In this document: positions 1 to 5,586 of the stretch, piece after piece | Layout of the letters: each line of letters begins with the position of its first letter | Numbering within the stretch: position 1 is the stretch's first letter | DNA from: Spirochaetales bacterium | GTDB taxonomy: Bacteria > Spirochaetota > Spirochaetia > JABMQR01 | Length of the DNA: 5,629 bases | Assembly: GCA_023139255.1 (NCBI GenBank) | Contig: JAGLNY010000306.1 | Span: 1-5,629 of the forward strand | Direction: 5' to 3' | Program-made: the position numbers and the translations under genes | Notes under the pieces: model-generated | Databases searched by the model: none | What the model saw: the letters and a program-made list of their open reading frames with translations, nothing else | What the model was told of the DNA's origin: nothing

Positions 1-60
1 GGGGTTTCCTCGGAATTTTCCAGGACTTTTGATTTAAAAAAGGAGACGCGGAACCATCGC

Positions 61-117
61 GTAAATAGTAAGCTGTAAATTTGTAAGGCGTAACAAGTAA
101 TTCGTAAGTTGTAAACG
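61..117. repeat. Heptad GTAA array (8 units)
   Basis: GTAA occurs at 61, 68, 75, 83, 90, 97, 104 and 111, so the spacing is 7,7,8,7,7,7,7. The three bases after each GTAA vary freely (ATA, GCT, GGC, CAA, TTC, GTT, ACG), so this is a degenerate tandem array with a fixed tetramer and not a simple satellite. It lies in non-coding DNA downstream of the minus-strand gene at 280-816. Its function is unknown. Similar GTAA-rich heptads may be dispersed repeats in the host genome, but that cannot be seen here. Confidence 0.75.
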
Positions 118-262
118 GTGTAGGGTTCTGTGCCCACCAAGGTTTCTAACCTCAATCACTCTTCTTTATAGTGGAAAGATGATATAACCACTCCTGATTT
201 ACGCAATCAGGCTTCGGGCTACACTGCCTCACGACAGGTTCGCACTTGTTCCCTTGTCTCCA
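118..262 (-). other. Chain of hairpins, possible group II intron domain I remnant
   Basis: Read on the minus strand, this gene-free stretch folds into successive stems. They are a bulged GAC(A)AGG/CCTGTC stem near 262-228, a perfect 7-pair stem CCTGATT/AATCAGG with a 5-base loop (193-211), AGTGG/CCACT (170-192), AGGTT/AACCT with a 3-base loop (140-152) and a GGTGGG/CCC-TA-CACC stem at about 118-138. The first loop carries GGGAACAAGTGCG, which resembles the epsilon-prime segment of bacterial group II introns. No intron 5' end (GUGYG), domain V or reverse transcriptase is visible. The stems are seen directly; the intron identity is a weak inference from remembered intron sequences. Confidence 0.3.
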
Positions 263-279
263 TATATTATTTCATTAAT

Positions 280-816
280 TTAATTTTCGTCCTTAAATTT
301 CACGGTTGCAGAATGATTAATCAGATGAATTGCATCATTTAAGGTTCTCAGTTCCTTCAGTTTAACGCAGTAATCCTTATAGGTATCATTAAATGCAAAC
401 TTTGGACGGTGTACAATATCACGTTCTTCCTTATGGACAATCTCTTTAAAGGCTGATTTCTTGACTTTTCCGGACAAGGCTTCAATATCAGAGAGCAGAC
501 CTTTTTTAATTTCCAGAGCTTCTGCAATTGATATATCACTTCTCTTAAATTGAAAGGTTTTGGAAAAATTTTCAATTTGCACAGCTTGATTAAGTTTTAC
601 CCGCTTTGTCTCTAATATTTTGAGATCCTTTTCTACCTGCTTGAAATCAAAAGCATCATCAAAATCCTTTCTATCTATATCAGATCGTACTGAGAAAATG
701 TCCCTTTTGCTCCCCGTAGTTTCGAATATACTTTTTAATAGGGAGATTTTACGATCATAATTATTTCTTAATTCCAGTGCCTGAAATAATAATAAATCTT
801 TATCTAGTTTTCCCAT
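280..816 (-). CDS. DIP1984-like coiled-coil protein, function unknown
   Basis: This 178-residue soluble protein has no signal peptide or membrane segment and is strongly helical and charged. Its layout resembles the DIP1984 family (once mislabelled septicolysin): an N-terminal helix with ALELRNNYDRKI (14-25), a helix ending in KLNQAVQIEN (74-83), a central SIAEALEIKKGLL helix (96-108) and a C-terminal helix LRTLNDAIHLIN (156-167). The two L-N-x-A/I-x-x-x-N motifs ending helices, and the SIAEAL segment, are the main grounds for the call. The family has no established biochemical role. The start is well supported by AAGGAGG 7 bases upstream of ATG. The gene stands alone: the sugar operon upstream on the same strand ends about 160 bases away, and structured non-coding DNA follows it. 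A diverged coiled-coil protein of another family remains possible. Confidence 0.6.
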   Translation of the reverse strand: MGKLDKDLLLFQALELRNNYDRKISLLKSIFETTGSKRDIFSVRSDIDRKDFDDAFDFKQVEKDLKILETKRVKLNQAVQIENFSKTFQFKRSDISIAEALEIKKGLLSDIEALSGKVKKSAFKEIVHKEERDIVHRPKFAFNDTYKDYCVKLKELRTLNDAIHLINHSATVKFKDEN

Positions 817-843
817 AATGAACCTCCTTAAAATTCTGATTAT

Positions 844-855
844 GACAATATTGTC
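844..855. promoter_or_regulatory. Perfect palindrome, candidate operator
   Basis: GACAATATTGTC is a perfect 12-base palindrome about 28 bases upstream of the start codon at 816, in the leader of the minus-strand gene. A TATAAG hexamer lies a little further upstream, but I see no convincing -35 partner. The position fits a dimeric repressor site; the regulator is unknown. Confidence 0.35.
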
Positions 856-942
856 TTAATCTACCACTTATACAGTCTAATTAAAAGGCGAAAGATGGGA
901 TAATGGGATGAAAACAAAAAATTACTATCTCATGTGAAATTA

Positions 943-957
943 TGGTGTCAGGCACCA
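943..957. repeat. Short palindrome after the sugar operon
   Basis: TGGTG-TCAGG-CACCA forms a 5-pair stem with a 5-base loop 20 bases beyond the stop codon of the last operon gene. On the minus strand it is followed by ATAATTTCA, not a clean T-run, so it would be a weak terminator at best. The core GGTGTCAGGCACC looks like the short dispersed palindromes found between genes in many bacteria. Confidence 0.4.
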
Positions 958-976
958 CACCAGGCAGGCACTATCA

Positions 977-1870
977 TTAGGCGCCAGCGACCAGTTCCAT
1001 AAATCTGCGGCCGTATTCAATGTAATTTTTGTACATTAACTCTTCTTTTGAATCCTGCGAATTATCATGAAAGACCACTTGCATGTGAGGTTCCATGGAG
1101 AATCCGCCGTTATAACCACTAGTAAGAAGATCTGCGACTATTTCTTTAACAAAGCCATCGCCTTCTCCGGCAAATGTCCATTTGCTTTCTGGGAAGATCC
1201 CATCTGTTTCATTTTGGTAGATACCATCTTTGATATGCACGTAATGAACAAACTCTTTTACCTGCCGGTAGAACTCAAAGGCGTTCTGTTTACTGTAGGG
1301 TTTTTCTCCTCTTCTGTCATAGGTCATGACCGGATTACCTGTATCAAAAACCAGTTTGAAATTTGGGGAGTTAATCGCTTCTATAAGTCTGAGGGTATGA
1401 TCCGGCGACATGCCGCCGTAGTTCATGCAGTTTTCATGAAGGTAGAGGATCCCGGCATCTTTACAAATCTCCACCAGACTTCTCACCTTTGAAAAAACTT
1501 CTTTCCTTATTTCGGGACTGTCCGGGCCCGTATCGCGTACCACGGCAAAGCTCATTCCGCGGAGCATGGAAATTCCAAGCTTCTGCATTCTGGGAATGAC
1601 ATCTTCAAGCTCTTTTTTACTGGCCGTAAAATCCTTTTCACTGCGGGGATCCTTAGCCCAATTGGCGATGGCTGAACCATAGCAGTTTATCGTTACTCCA
1701 TTCATCTGCAGTTTCTCTGAAACAGCTTCAAATTCAGCATCAGACAGTGTAGATAGATTTTTATCACCGATAGCCCGGGACTCAATATTTGTCCAGCCAA
1801 GTTCTTTTGTAGCGGCTATTTGTTTGTCAAAATCTTTTGATGCCTCATCGGCAAAACCTGTATAGTACAT
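977..1870 (-). CDS. Sugar phosphate isomerase/epimerase family TIM barrel (operon gene 3)
   Basis: This 297-residue cytosolic protein belongs to the xylose isomerase-like / AP endonuclease 2 TIM-barrel superfamily, which includes IolE, IolI and keto-sugar epimerases. The four expected metal ligands can be placed: E146 in LHEN, D176 in FDTGN, H212 in HIKD and E260 in SMEPH. A GEGDG loop at 235-239 is also typical. The family isomerises, epimerises, dehydrates or cleaves keto-sugars using a divalent metal. The exact substrate cannot be read from sequence. The start codon lies 1 base after the stop of the preceding gene, with a G-rich stretch (GGGGGT) about 9 bases upstream inside that gene, so translation is probably coupled. 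It differs clearly from its neighbouring barrel and is longer, which suggests a different step and not a recent duplication. Confidence 0.88.
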   Translation of the reverse strand: MYYTGFADEASKDFDKQIAATKELGWTNIESRAIGDKNLSTLSDAEFEAVSEKLQMNGVTINCYGSAIANWAKDPRSEKDFTASKKELEDVIPRMQKLGISMLRGMSFAVVRDTGPDSPEIRKEVFSKVRSLVEICKDAGILYLHENCMNYGGMSPDHTLRLIEAINSPNFKLVFDTGNPVMTYDRRGEKPYSKQNAFEFYRQVKEFVHYVHIKDGIYQNETDGIFPESKWTFAGEGDGFVKEIVADLLTSGYNGGFSMEPHMQVVFHDNSQDSKEELMYKNYIEYGRRFMELVAGA

Positions 1871-1871
1871 A

Positions 1872-2672
1872 CTATTCTACCCCCATCTTTTTCATATTAT
1901 CAAAAGAGATCTTAATTGACTCAAATATATCTCTTTCCCCTCGTGGGGTATCTTGTTCCACAACATACCAGCGAACATTCGTATCTTCACAAGCTTGTAC
2001 AATCTCTTTCCAGTTGAGGTTCCCTTCACCAATTTCTGCAAATTCGGGAGTTGGGCTATTGTCTTCTTCTTTTTTCATGGTGAAATCCTTGAAGTGCAGG
2101 ACAGAAGTGCGCCCGGCCATTTTTCGGATCCAGGAAGCTGGATCTGCTCCTCCTCTCTGAATCCAGTGAACATCCAGTTCGGCAAAAAGATTCCCGGTCG
2201 TGTTTTCATAGAGTTCTTCGAGAAATGTTTTGCTGGAGTCGGAGTCGGAGTATGAAACGAATTCAATATGGTGATTGTGATAGGCAAGTGTTATTCCTTC
2301 TTCCCTGAATTTTTTACCTGCTTTTTCCAGTCTTGCAGCAAGATCCTTAGCACCGGAAGGGGACCAGAATGCATTTCCCGGATGTCCCAGGGCGGTAAAA
2401 TCACAACCCAGAATTTTCAGTTTTTTTACAACAGCAGCAAAATCGTTTTCATAGGAATCGAGGTTTTCATGTGTAGCGCAGCAGTAGAGTTCATGTTTAT
2501 CAAGAAGTTCTCTCACTTCATCCGGGGGTATCGGGCCGATGCCGGAAATCTGCACCGCCTCATATCCAATTGCTTTAACCTTTCCAAGTGTATTGTCGAG
2601 ATCCTCTTTGGTTTTACAGTAATCCCGTAAATTGTAAAGCGTTACTGCAATTTTAGTGGTCGGTGCTTTCAT
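1872..2672 (-). CDS. Sugar phosphate isomerase/epimerase family TIM barrel (operon gene 2)
   Basis: This 266-residue cytosolic TIM-barrel enzyme belongs to the xylose isomerase-like superfamily. Characteristic motifs appear in order: THENL (67-71), LGHPGN (95-100), YHNHHIEF (131-138), the ELDVHWIQRGG segment (165-175), LHFKD (192-196), EIGEGNLNW (213-221) and VVEQD (237-241). The likely metal ligands are E137, D167, H193 and E239. This version, with the YHNHHIEF and LDVHW motifs, is often found beside Gfo/Idh/MocA dehydrogenases. A role on a keto-sugar or inositol-type compound is inferred; the substrate is unknown. Its start overlaps the end of the upstream dehydrogenase gene by 20 bases and has GGAG 6 bases before ATG. 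A short (GGAGTC)3-type tandem at 2235-2252 encodes a Ser-Asp run in a surface loop. Confidence 0.9.
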   Translation of the reverse strand: MKAPTTKIAVTLYNLRDYCKTKEDLDNTLGKVKAIGYEAVQISGIGPIPPDEVRELLDKHELYCCATHENLDSYENDFAAVVKKLKILGCDFTALGHPGNAFWSPSGAKDLAARLEKAGKKFREEGITLAYHNHHIEFVSYSDSDSSKTFLEELYENTTGNLFAELDVHWIQRGGADPASWIRKMAGRTSVLHFKDFTMKKEEDNSPTPEFAEIGEGNLNWKEIVQACEDTNVRWYVVEQDTPRGERDIFESIKISFDNMKKMGVE

Positions 2673-3801
2673 GATTTTCTCCTTTTATTTCCATGAGATC
2701 CATCAGTTTTTTCTCATAGGCATCGCCATTTATCGGCATATTGACGGTTTCCCCTTCAAAATGGGAGAGCATGATGGCATTTCCGATAGCTACAGAGTTG
2801 ATTCCCTCCGAAGCCTGAGCCACGAGGTCATCACCATGGAGTATGGCATTGGCAAAATTCTCAATCACTACCCGGTGAGCAGAATCATCGTTTGTCTGAT
2901 AGGGTATATCGATCTTCCAGTTTTCACAATGTTCAAATCCCCCGGCAGCTTCCTTTAGCTGATCCAGCATCGATTTTCTGTTCCTGAAAAATGTCAGTGT
3001 ATCATTTTCGAATATTATTTTACCCATCTCACCGACTATTTCCAGGCGGTTTGTCCCGGGAGATTCTCCGGTTGAGGTAATAAAATGTCCCACCATTCCG
3101 TTGTTGTACTGGAAAAAACCGGTTACTTCATCCTCAACTTCAATGGTGTGATATTTTCCTATGGAGGCATAACCTGTTATTTTATCGGGCACTCCGACGA
3201 ACCACTGGTAAAGATCCAGTTGATGAGGACATTGGTTCAGAAGAACCCCGCCCCCTTCACCTTTCCAGGTTGCCCGCCAGTCACCATTATCGTAATAGGA
3301 TTGAGTACGGAACCAATCGGTTATTATCCAGGTTGTACGAACCAGTTTTCCCAACTCTCCTGAATCGATCAGATCTTTTATTTTCTTCCAGTGCCCCTGA
3401 GTTCTCATCTGGAACATTGCAGCGAAAACTATTTTCGGGTTTTTTGATTTTGCACGCTCCCAGGCTGATGTCATTTTTTTAATATCGTTGGCATGAACAC
3501 CAACAGGTTTTTCAGTAAGCACATGAAAACCCTTCTCAAAAGCATCAATAGCTATAACCGTATGATTATAATGAGGTGTTGCTATCAGAATTCCGTCAAA
3601 TTCACCCCATTCCAGAAGGTTTTTATGATCATAAAATGCTTTGACTGCATACTCTTCAGCGAGTCTGTCAGCTTTTTCCCTGTCCAGATCGCAGATCGCT
3701 GCCAGCTCCGTATTTGCAGTCTTGGCAATACTTCGTAAATGATCCATTCCCATACTCCCGATTCCAATGACTGCAATCCTTATCTGGTTTTTTTTATCCA
3801 T
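2653..3801 (-). CDS. Gfo/Idh/MocA family NAD(P)-dependent oxidoreductase (operon gene 1)
   Basis: This 382-residue cytosolic dehydrogenase has an N-terminal Rossmann fold with the dinucleotide-binding GIGSMG (13-18) and an acidic residue ending the second strand at D38 (AAICD), which favours NAD over NADP. ATPHYNH (74-80) and the hallmark EKP (97-99, catalytic Lys98) follow. The C-terminal alpha/beta domain carries the GEGGG (181-185) and NQCPHQLD (189-196) signature with catalytic His193. Family members oxidise a sugar or polyol hydroxyl to a ketone, or the reverse. As the first gene of the operon it probably makes the keto-sugar used by the two barrel enzymes behind it. The start is supported by GAGGAG about 9 bases upstream. 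It is full length and intact. Confidence 0.93.
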   Translation of the reverse strand: MDKKNQIRIAVIGIGSMGMDHLRSIAKTANTELAAICDLDREKADRLAEEYAVKAFYDHKNLLEWGEFDGILIATPHYNHTVIAIDAFEKGFHVLTEKPVGVHANDIKKMTSAWERAKSKNPKIVFAAMFQMRTQGHWKKIKDLIDSGELGKLVRTTWIITDWFRTQSYYDNGDWRATWKGEGGGVLLNQCPHQLDLYQWFVGVPDKITGYASIGKYHTIEVEDEVTGFFQYNNGMVGHFITSTGESPGTNRLEIVGEMGKIIFENDTLTFFRNRKSMLDQLKEAAGGFEHCENWKIDIPYQTNDDSAHRVVIENFANAILHGDDLVAQASEGINSVAIGNAIMLSHFEGETVNMPINGDAYEKKLMDLMEIKGENHESTDH

Positions 3802-3881
3802 TTTTCCTACTCCTCATTTATACTGCTTTATTCTCAAACGAGCGAGAGAAGTGGAGCAGCTTGATGGTCCATTTCCGAAAA

Positions 3882-3898
3882 GACAACCTTTGGTTGTC
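3882..3898. repeat. Hairpin, 7-pair stem with TTT loop
   Basis: GACAACC-TTT-GGTTGTC is a perfect stem in the gap between the divergent operon and regulator. It shares the CCTTTGG apex with a second hairpin 80 bases away. It may be part of a larger intergenic repeat or an operator. It lacks a following T-run on either strand, so a simple terminator is unlikely. Confidence 0.6.
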
Positions 3899-3912
3899 CG
3901 GGCTGAGAACGC

Positions 3913-4012
3913 AAGGTGAAATACCCCTGCCCCTTAAACGGCTTCGCAGTTTTCAGCGGAAGAGAACCGCCTTTGGCGGTTCTGGCAGCTTGCCCTGGGG
4001 TATTGATACCTT
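3913..4012. repeat. Long imperfect inverted repeat enclosing a 9-pair hairpin
   Basis: The outer arms AAGGT-GA-AATACCCC (3913-3927) and GGGGTATT-GAT-ACCTT (3997-4012) pair over 13 bases with a small internal loop. Enclosed at 3963-3983 is a perfect 9-pair stem, AGAACCGCC with its complement, closed by a TTT loop. A bulged CTTCGC/GC(G)GAAG stem lies at about 3942-3963. The terminal inverted arms around an internal hairpin, with no credible gene inside, suggest a small non-autonomous repeat or a structured leader. It fills most of the regulatory gap upstream of both transcription units. Function unknown. Confidence 0.6.
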
Positions 4013-4033
4013 TCATTTCATGCTAAAATGAAA
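4011..4033. repeat. Inverted repeat TTTCATTT/AAATGAAA
   Basis: TTTCATTT (4011-4018) and AAATGAAA (4026-4033) form an 8-pair stem with a 7-base loop. The right arm covers the upstream candidate ATG (4028) of the AraC gene. It could be an operator for the divergent regulator or, in RNA, would hide that ATG. The arms are AT-rich, so some chance contribution is possible. Confidence 0.4.
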
Positions 4034-4059
4034 AAACAGATATTACCATTGTCAATAAC

Positions 4060-4063
4060 GGAG
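4060..4063 (+). promoter_or_regulatory. Ribosome binding site deciding the AraC gene start
   Basis: GGAG (within ACGGAG) lies 6 bases before the ATG at 4070. The ATG at 4028 has no purine-rich site in front of it, only an AT-rich stretch and hairpin. This favours the downstream start. Confidence 0.55.
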
Positions 4064-4069
4064 AAAGAC

Positions 4070-4915
4070 ATGGACAAAACCGTCGACTTTTTGGAACGTC
4101 TTCCACCTGAAAGCCTGAAATTGATTATAAATCAGCAACCCTTTTTCCAGCGTCAGCACTCCGACTACTGGTCCATAGAGAAAGCAATGTACAGTGATTA
4201 TGATCTCTTTATTTGTACCGGCGGTAAAGCGGAATTCTTTCAGGGAGATGAAATCTATTTGGTAACGGAGGGGAAAGCATTTCTTGCTGTACCGGGAGCA
4301 CCCTTATTCGCAAAAAACATAGGTGATGATTTTTTTATAGCTGCAGCCCAGCATTTTGACCTGAAAGTCTTCGGCGAGATCGATTTTTTTTCCCTGATCA
4401 ACTATAGAAAGCTAGTAAAATTTTCTGATTGGGGATATGTAAAATCTCTATTTGACAAATATAAAAAACTGGCATCCAGCGGGAGAAAAAGGTTGGAGCA
4501 GTATTCTCTATTTCACTCTATTCTCTCTGAGTTTATATATGACGCCTTTTTATCAGAAAATAGTAATCAGCAGGGAGAGTACAACTTTATTTTCCAGATG
4601 CTCTCCTCCATTCAGGAGCATCTTACAGAGGAAGATGTCCTGAGAAAAGCCCTTGTACTCTCACCTTACAGCCATGATTATACAAGTCGTGTATTTAAAA
4701 AGAGGATAGGCATACCCCCGAAACAGTATATCCTCAAATCAAGACTTGACTTAAGCCGAACTCTGCTTCTGCAGGAGGGGCTTTCCATTAAGGAGATTGC
4801 CTATCGATGCGGATTTTCAGATGAACTCTATTTCAGTAGATTGTTCAGAAAATATCTGGATATGAGTCCCGGAGAGTTCAGGAAGCAGCATGTGAGCATT
4901 GGCAGCGGGTATTAA
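4070..4915 (+). CDS. AraC-family transcriptional regulator
   Basis: This protein of 281 residues (295 if started at 4028) has a two-domain AraC layout. The N-terminal part, to about 110, has the cupin-like pattern of sugar-sensing AraC proteins (YDLFICTGGKAEF, then EGKAFLAVPGAP), followed by a helical linker. The C-terminal part has two helix-turn-helix units: about 187-221, ending RIGIPPKQYI, and about 237-265, with GLSIKEIAYRCGFSDELYFS followed by FRKYLDMSPGEFRK, the classic AraC signature. It is transcribed away from the sugar operon across a shared 226-base control region, so it is most likely the operon's own ligand-responsive regulator, probably an activator. The start at 4070 is chosen for its good ribosome site. 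The family call is firm; the ligand is unknown. Confidence 0.92.
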   Translation: MDKTVDFLERLPPESLKLIINQQPFFQRQHSDYWSIEKAMYSDYDLFICTGGKAEFFQGDEIYLVTEGKAFLAVPGAPLFAKNIGDDFFIAAAQHFDLKVFGEIDFFSLINYRKLVKFSDWGYVKSLFDKYKKLASSGRKRLEQYSLFHSILSEFIYDAFLSENSNQQGEYNFIFQMLSSIQEHLTEEDVLRKALVLSPYSHDYTSRVFKKRIGIPPKQYILKSRLDLSRTLLLQEGLSIKEIAYRCGFSDELYFSRLFRKYLDMSPGEFRKQHVSIGSGY

Positions 4916-4961
4916 CTCTGTTTGTTGTTTGTAAATGACTGATGAATGCCATTAATAAGGC

Positions 4962-5291
4962 TTAACCTTCTTTCAGTACTTTTTCCTCAAGTGATTCTTT
5001 AACAAATGAATTCAGTGAAATATGTTCTTGCTTTGCATACAAAAAAACTTTTTTATGTAATTCTGGAGATATCCTTAAGCGGAATTCTCCCGAAAAGGTT
5101 TTCTCCGGATCAATTCCCTCTTCTTTGCAGGTTTCCAGATATTCATCAACACCTTCATGAAAGGATCTTTCAAGAGCTGACACACTCTCACCCCGGAAGT
5201 GAATTATTGCTGATGAATTGAGAATCTCACCATAAAAAGTTTTTGCTTCTTCATCTAACTTAACCTGTGCAATATAACCTTTATATGTCAT
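4962..5291 (-). CDS. hicB: HicB-family antitoxin with C-terminal ribbon-helix-helix
   Basis: This 109-residue protein starts YKGYIAQVKLDEEAKTFYGEI, the typical HicB beginning. A partial RNase H-like fold runs to about residue 55, with SVSALERSFHEGVDEYLE (37-52). The C-terminal FSGEFRLRISPELHK segment (66-80) and the following helix with SLNSFVKESLEEKV (92-105) form an Arc-like ribbon-helix-helix that binds operator DNA. HicB neutralises the mRNA-cleaving HicA toxin and represses its own operon. The gene overlaps the end of the hicA frame by 11 bases and has an excellent site (AGGAGG, 6 bases before ATG), so it can be translated independently of hicA. It appears intact. Because its partner carries a stop codon, it may now act only as an orphan antitoxin or repressor. 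Confidence 0.92.
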   Translation of the reverse strand: MTYKGYIAQVKLDEEAKTFYGEILNSSAIIHFRGESVSALERSFHEGVDEYLETCKEEGIDPEKTFSGEFRLRISPELHKKVFLYAKQEHISLNSFVKESLEEKVLKEG

Positions 5292-5550
5292 TCTCTTCCT
5301 CCTGTATTACGTTAGTATTTTGTAAAAATTTAATTACAGACTTGATTGCCCCTCGATCTGTTTTTTCTGAACCATGTGGTCGATGGAAAGTAGCAACTAC
5401 TCCATTTAGAATAAAAGTTACTCTCGAGCCTGAACCTTCTTTTCGTTTCGCACCATAGGATAAAATGAGGCTCTCAATATCGTGTCATGATATATTTGCA
5501 GACACTGGTTTATGCTGAAGCTTTTGTAATAACTTTTCATGTTTTCCCAT
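5281..5550 (-). pseudogene. hicA: hicA toxin gene interrupted by a TGA at codon 22
   Basis: An 89-codon frame starts MGKHEKLLQKL, continues to SANIS, meets TGA (5485-5487) and then runs open as HDIESLILSYGAKRKEG to the TAA at 5281. HicA relatives from my memory of the family read ...ANI-x-W-x-DIE at this point, so the stop replaces a tryptophan codon by TGG to TGA. The rest is well preserved: GSR (41-43) in place of the GSH found in classical HicA, FHRPH (55-59), and a TDRGAIKSVIKFL helix (64-76). HicA is a small double-stranded-RNA-binding-like mRNA interferase. No other disruption is visible, so the inactivation looks recent, or the base is a sequencing error. No ATG in frame follows the stop. 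Initiation at ATG 5550 has no ribosome site but matches the family N-terminus. Confidence 0.85.
5298..5303 (-). promoter_or_regulatory. Ribosome binding site of hicB
   Basis: AGGAGG sits 6 bases before the hicB ATG, inside the hicA frame. A site this strong lets the antitoxin be made even though ribosomes on hicA stop at codon 22. Confidence 0.75.
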
Positions 5551-5557
5551 ATCATGG

Positions 5558-5580
5558 ATGGTACCACATAATGGAACCAT
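5558..5580. promoter_or_regulatory. Paired operator boxes in the hicAB promoter
   Basis: Two boxes of the form ATGG-NN-CCAY, ATGGTACCAC (5558-5567) and ATGGAACCAT (5571-5580), have centres 13 bases apart. The first covers the -10 hexamer and contains the perfect palindrome TGGTACCA. The second abuts the -35. This fits autoregulation by the ribbon-helix-helix of HicB, which is inferred from the family and not shown here. Confidence 0.5.
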
Positions 5581-5586
5581 TGTCAA
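5558..5586 (-). promoter_or_regulatory. hicAB promoter (TTGACA, 17 bases, TACCAT)
   Basis: On the minus strand a perfect -35 TTGACA (5586-5581), a 17-base spacer and TACCAT (5563-5558, four of six matches to TATAAT) lie directly before hicA. Transcription would begin around 5550-5552, at or next to the hicA ATG, giving a leaderless or nearly leaderless toxin message. Confidence 0.7.

Noticed and set aside
225..255. tRNA T-arm-like ACAGG-TTCGCA-CTTGT on the plus strand
   Set aside because: The loop is one base short of a T-loop, and there is no matching acceptor, anticodon or D arm.
1067..1492. 141-codon plus-strand frame inside the operon
   Set aside because: It lies wholly opposite a gene with clear TIM-barrel motifs and has no family features; it is an antisense shadow.
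2235..2252. (GGAGTC)-type hexamer tandem as a phase-variation tract
   Set aside because: It has only three imperfect units, a length change would stay in frame, and it encodes a plain Ser-Asp loop.
3817..3822. TATAAA as -10 of the sugar operon
   Set aside because: There is no acceptable -35 at 16-18 bases, and transcription would start almost on top of the ribosome site; the real promoter is not clear.
3899..3960. TPP riboswitch-like words GGCTGAGA and TACCC
   Set aside because: The upstream GGGGUG strand of P2 and the downstream CUGGAUAAUGCCAG-type element are absent, and the locus has no thiamine gene.
3834..4016. 60-residue minus-strand reading frame across the intergenic repeats
   Set aside because: It has no good ribosome site or recognisable domain, and its sequence is explained by the inverted repeats.
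5485..5487. TGA read as tryptophan by an altered genetic code
   Set aside because: All other genes here use TGG for tryptophan and are full length under the standard code.
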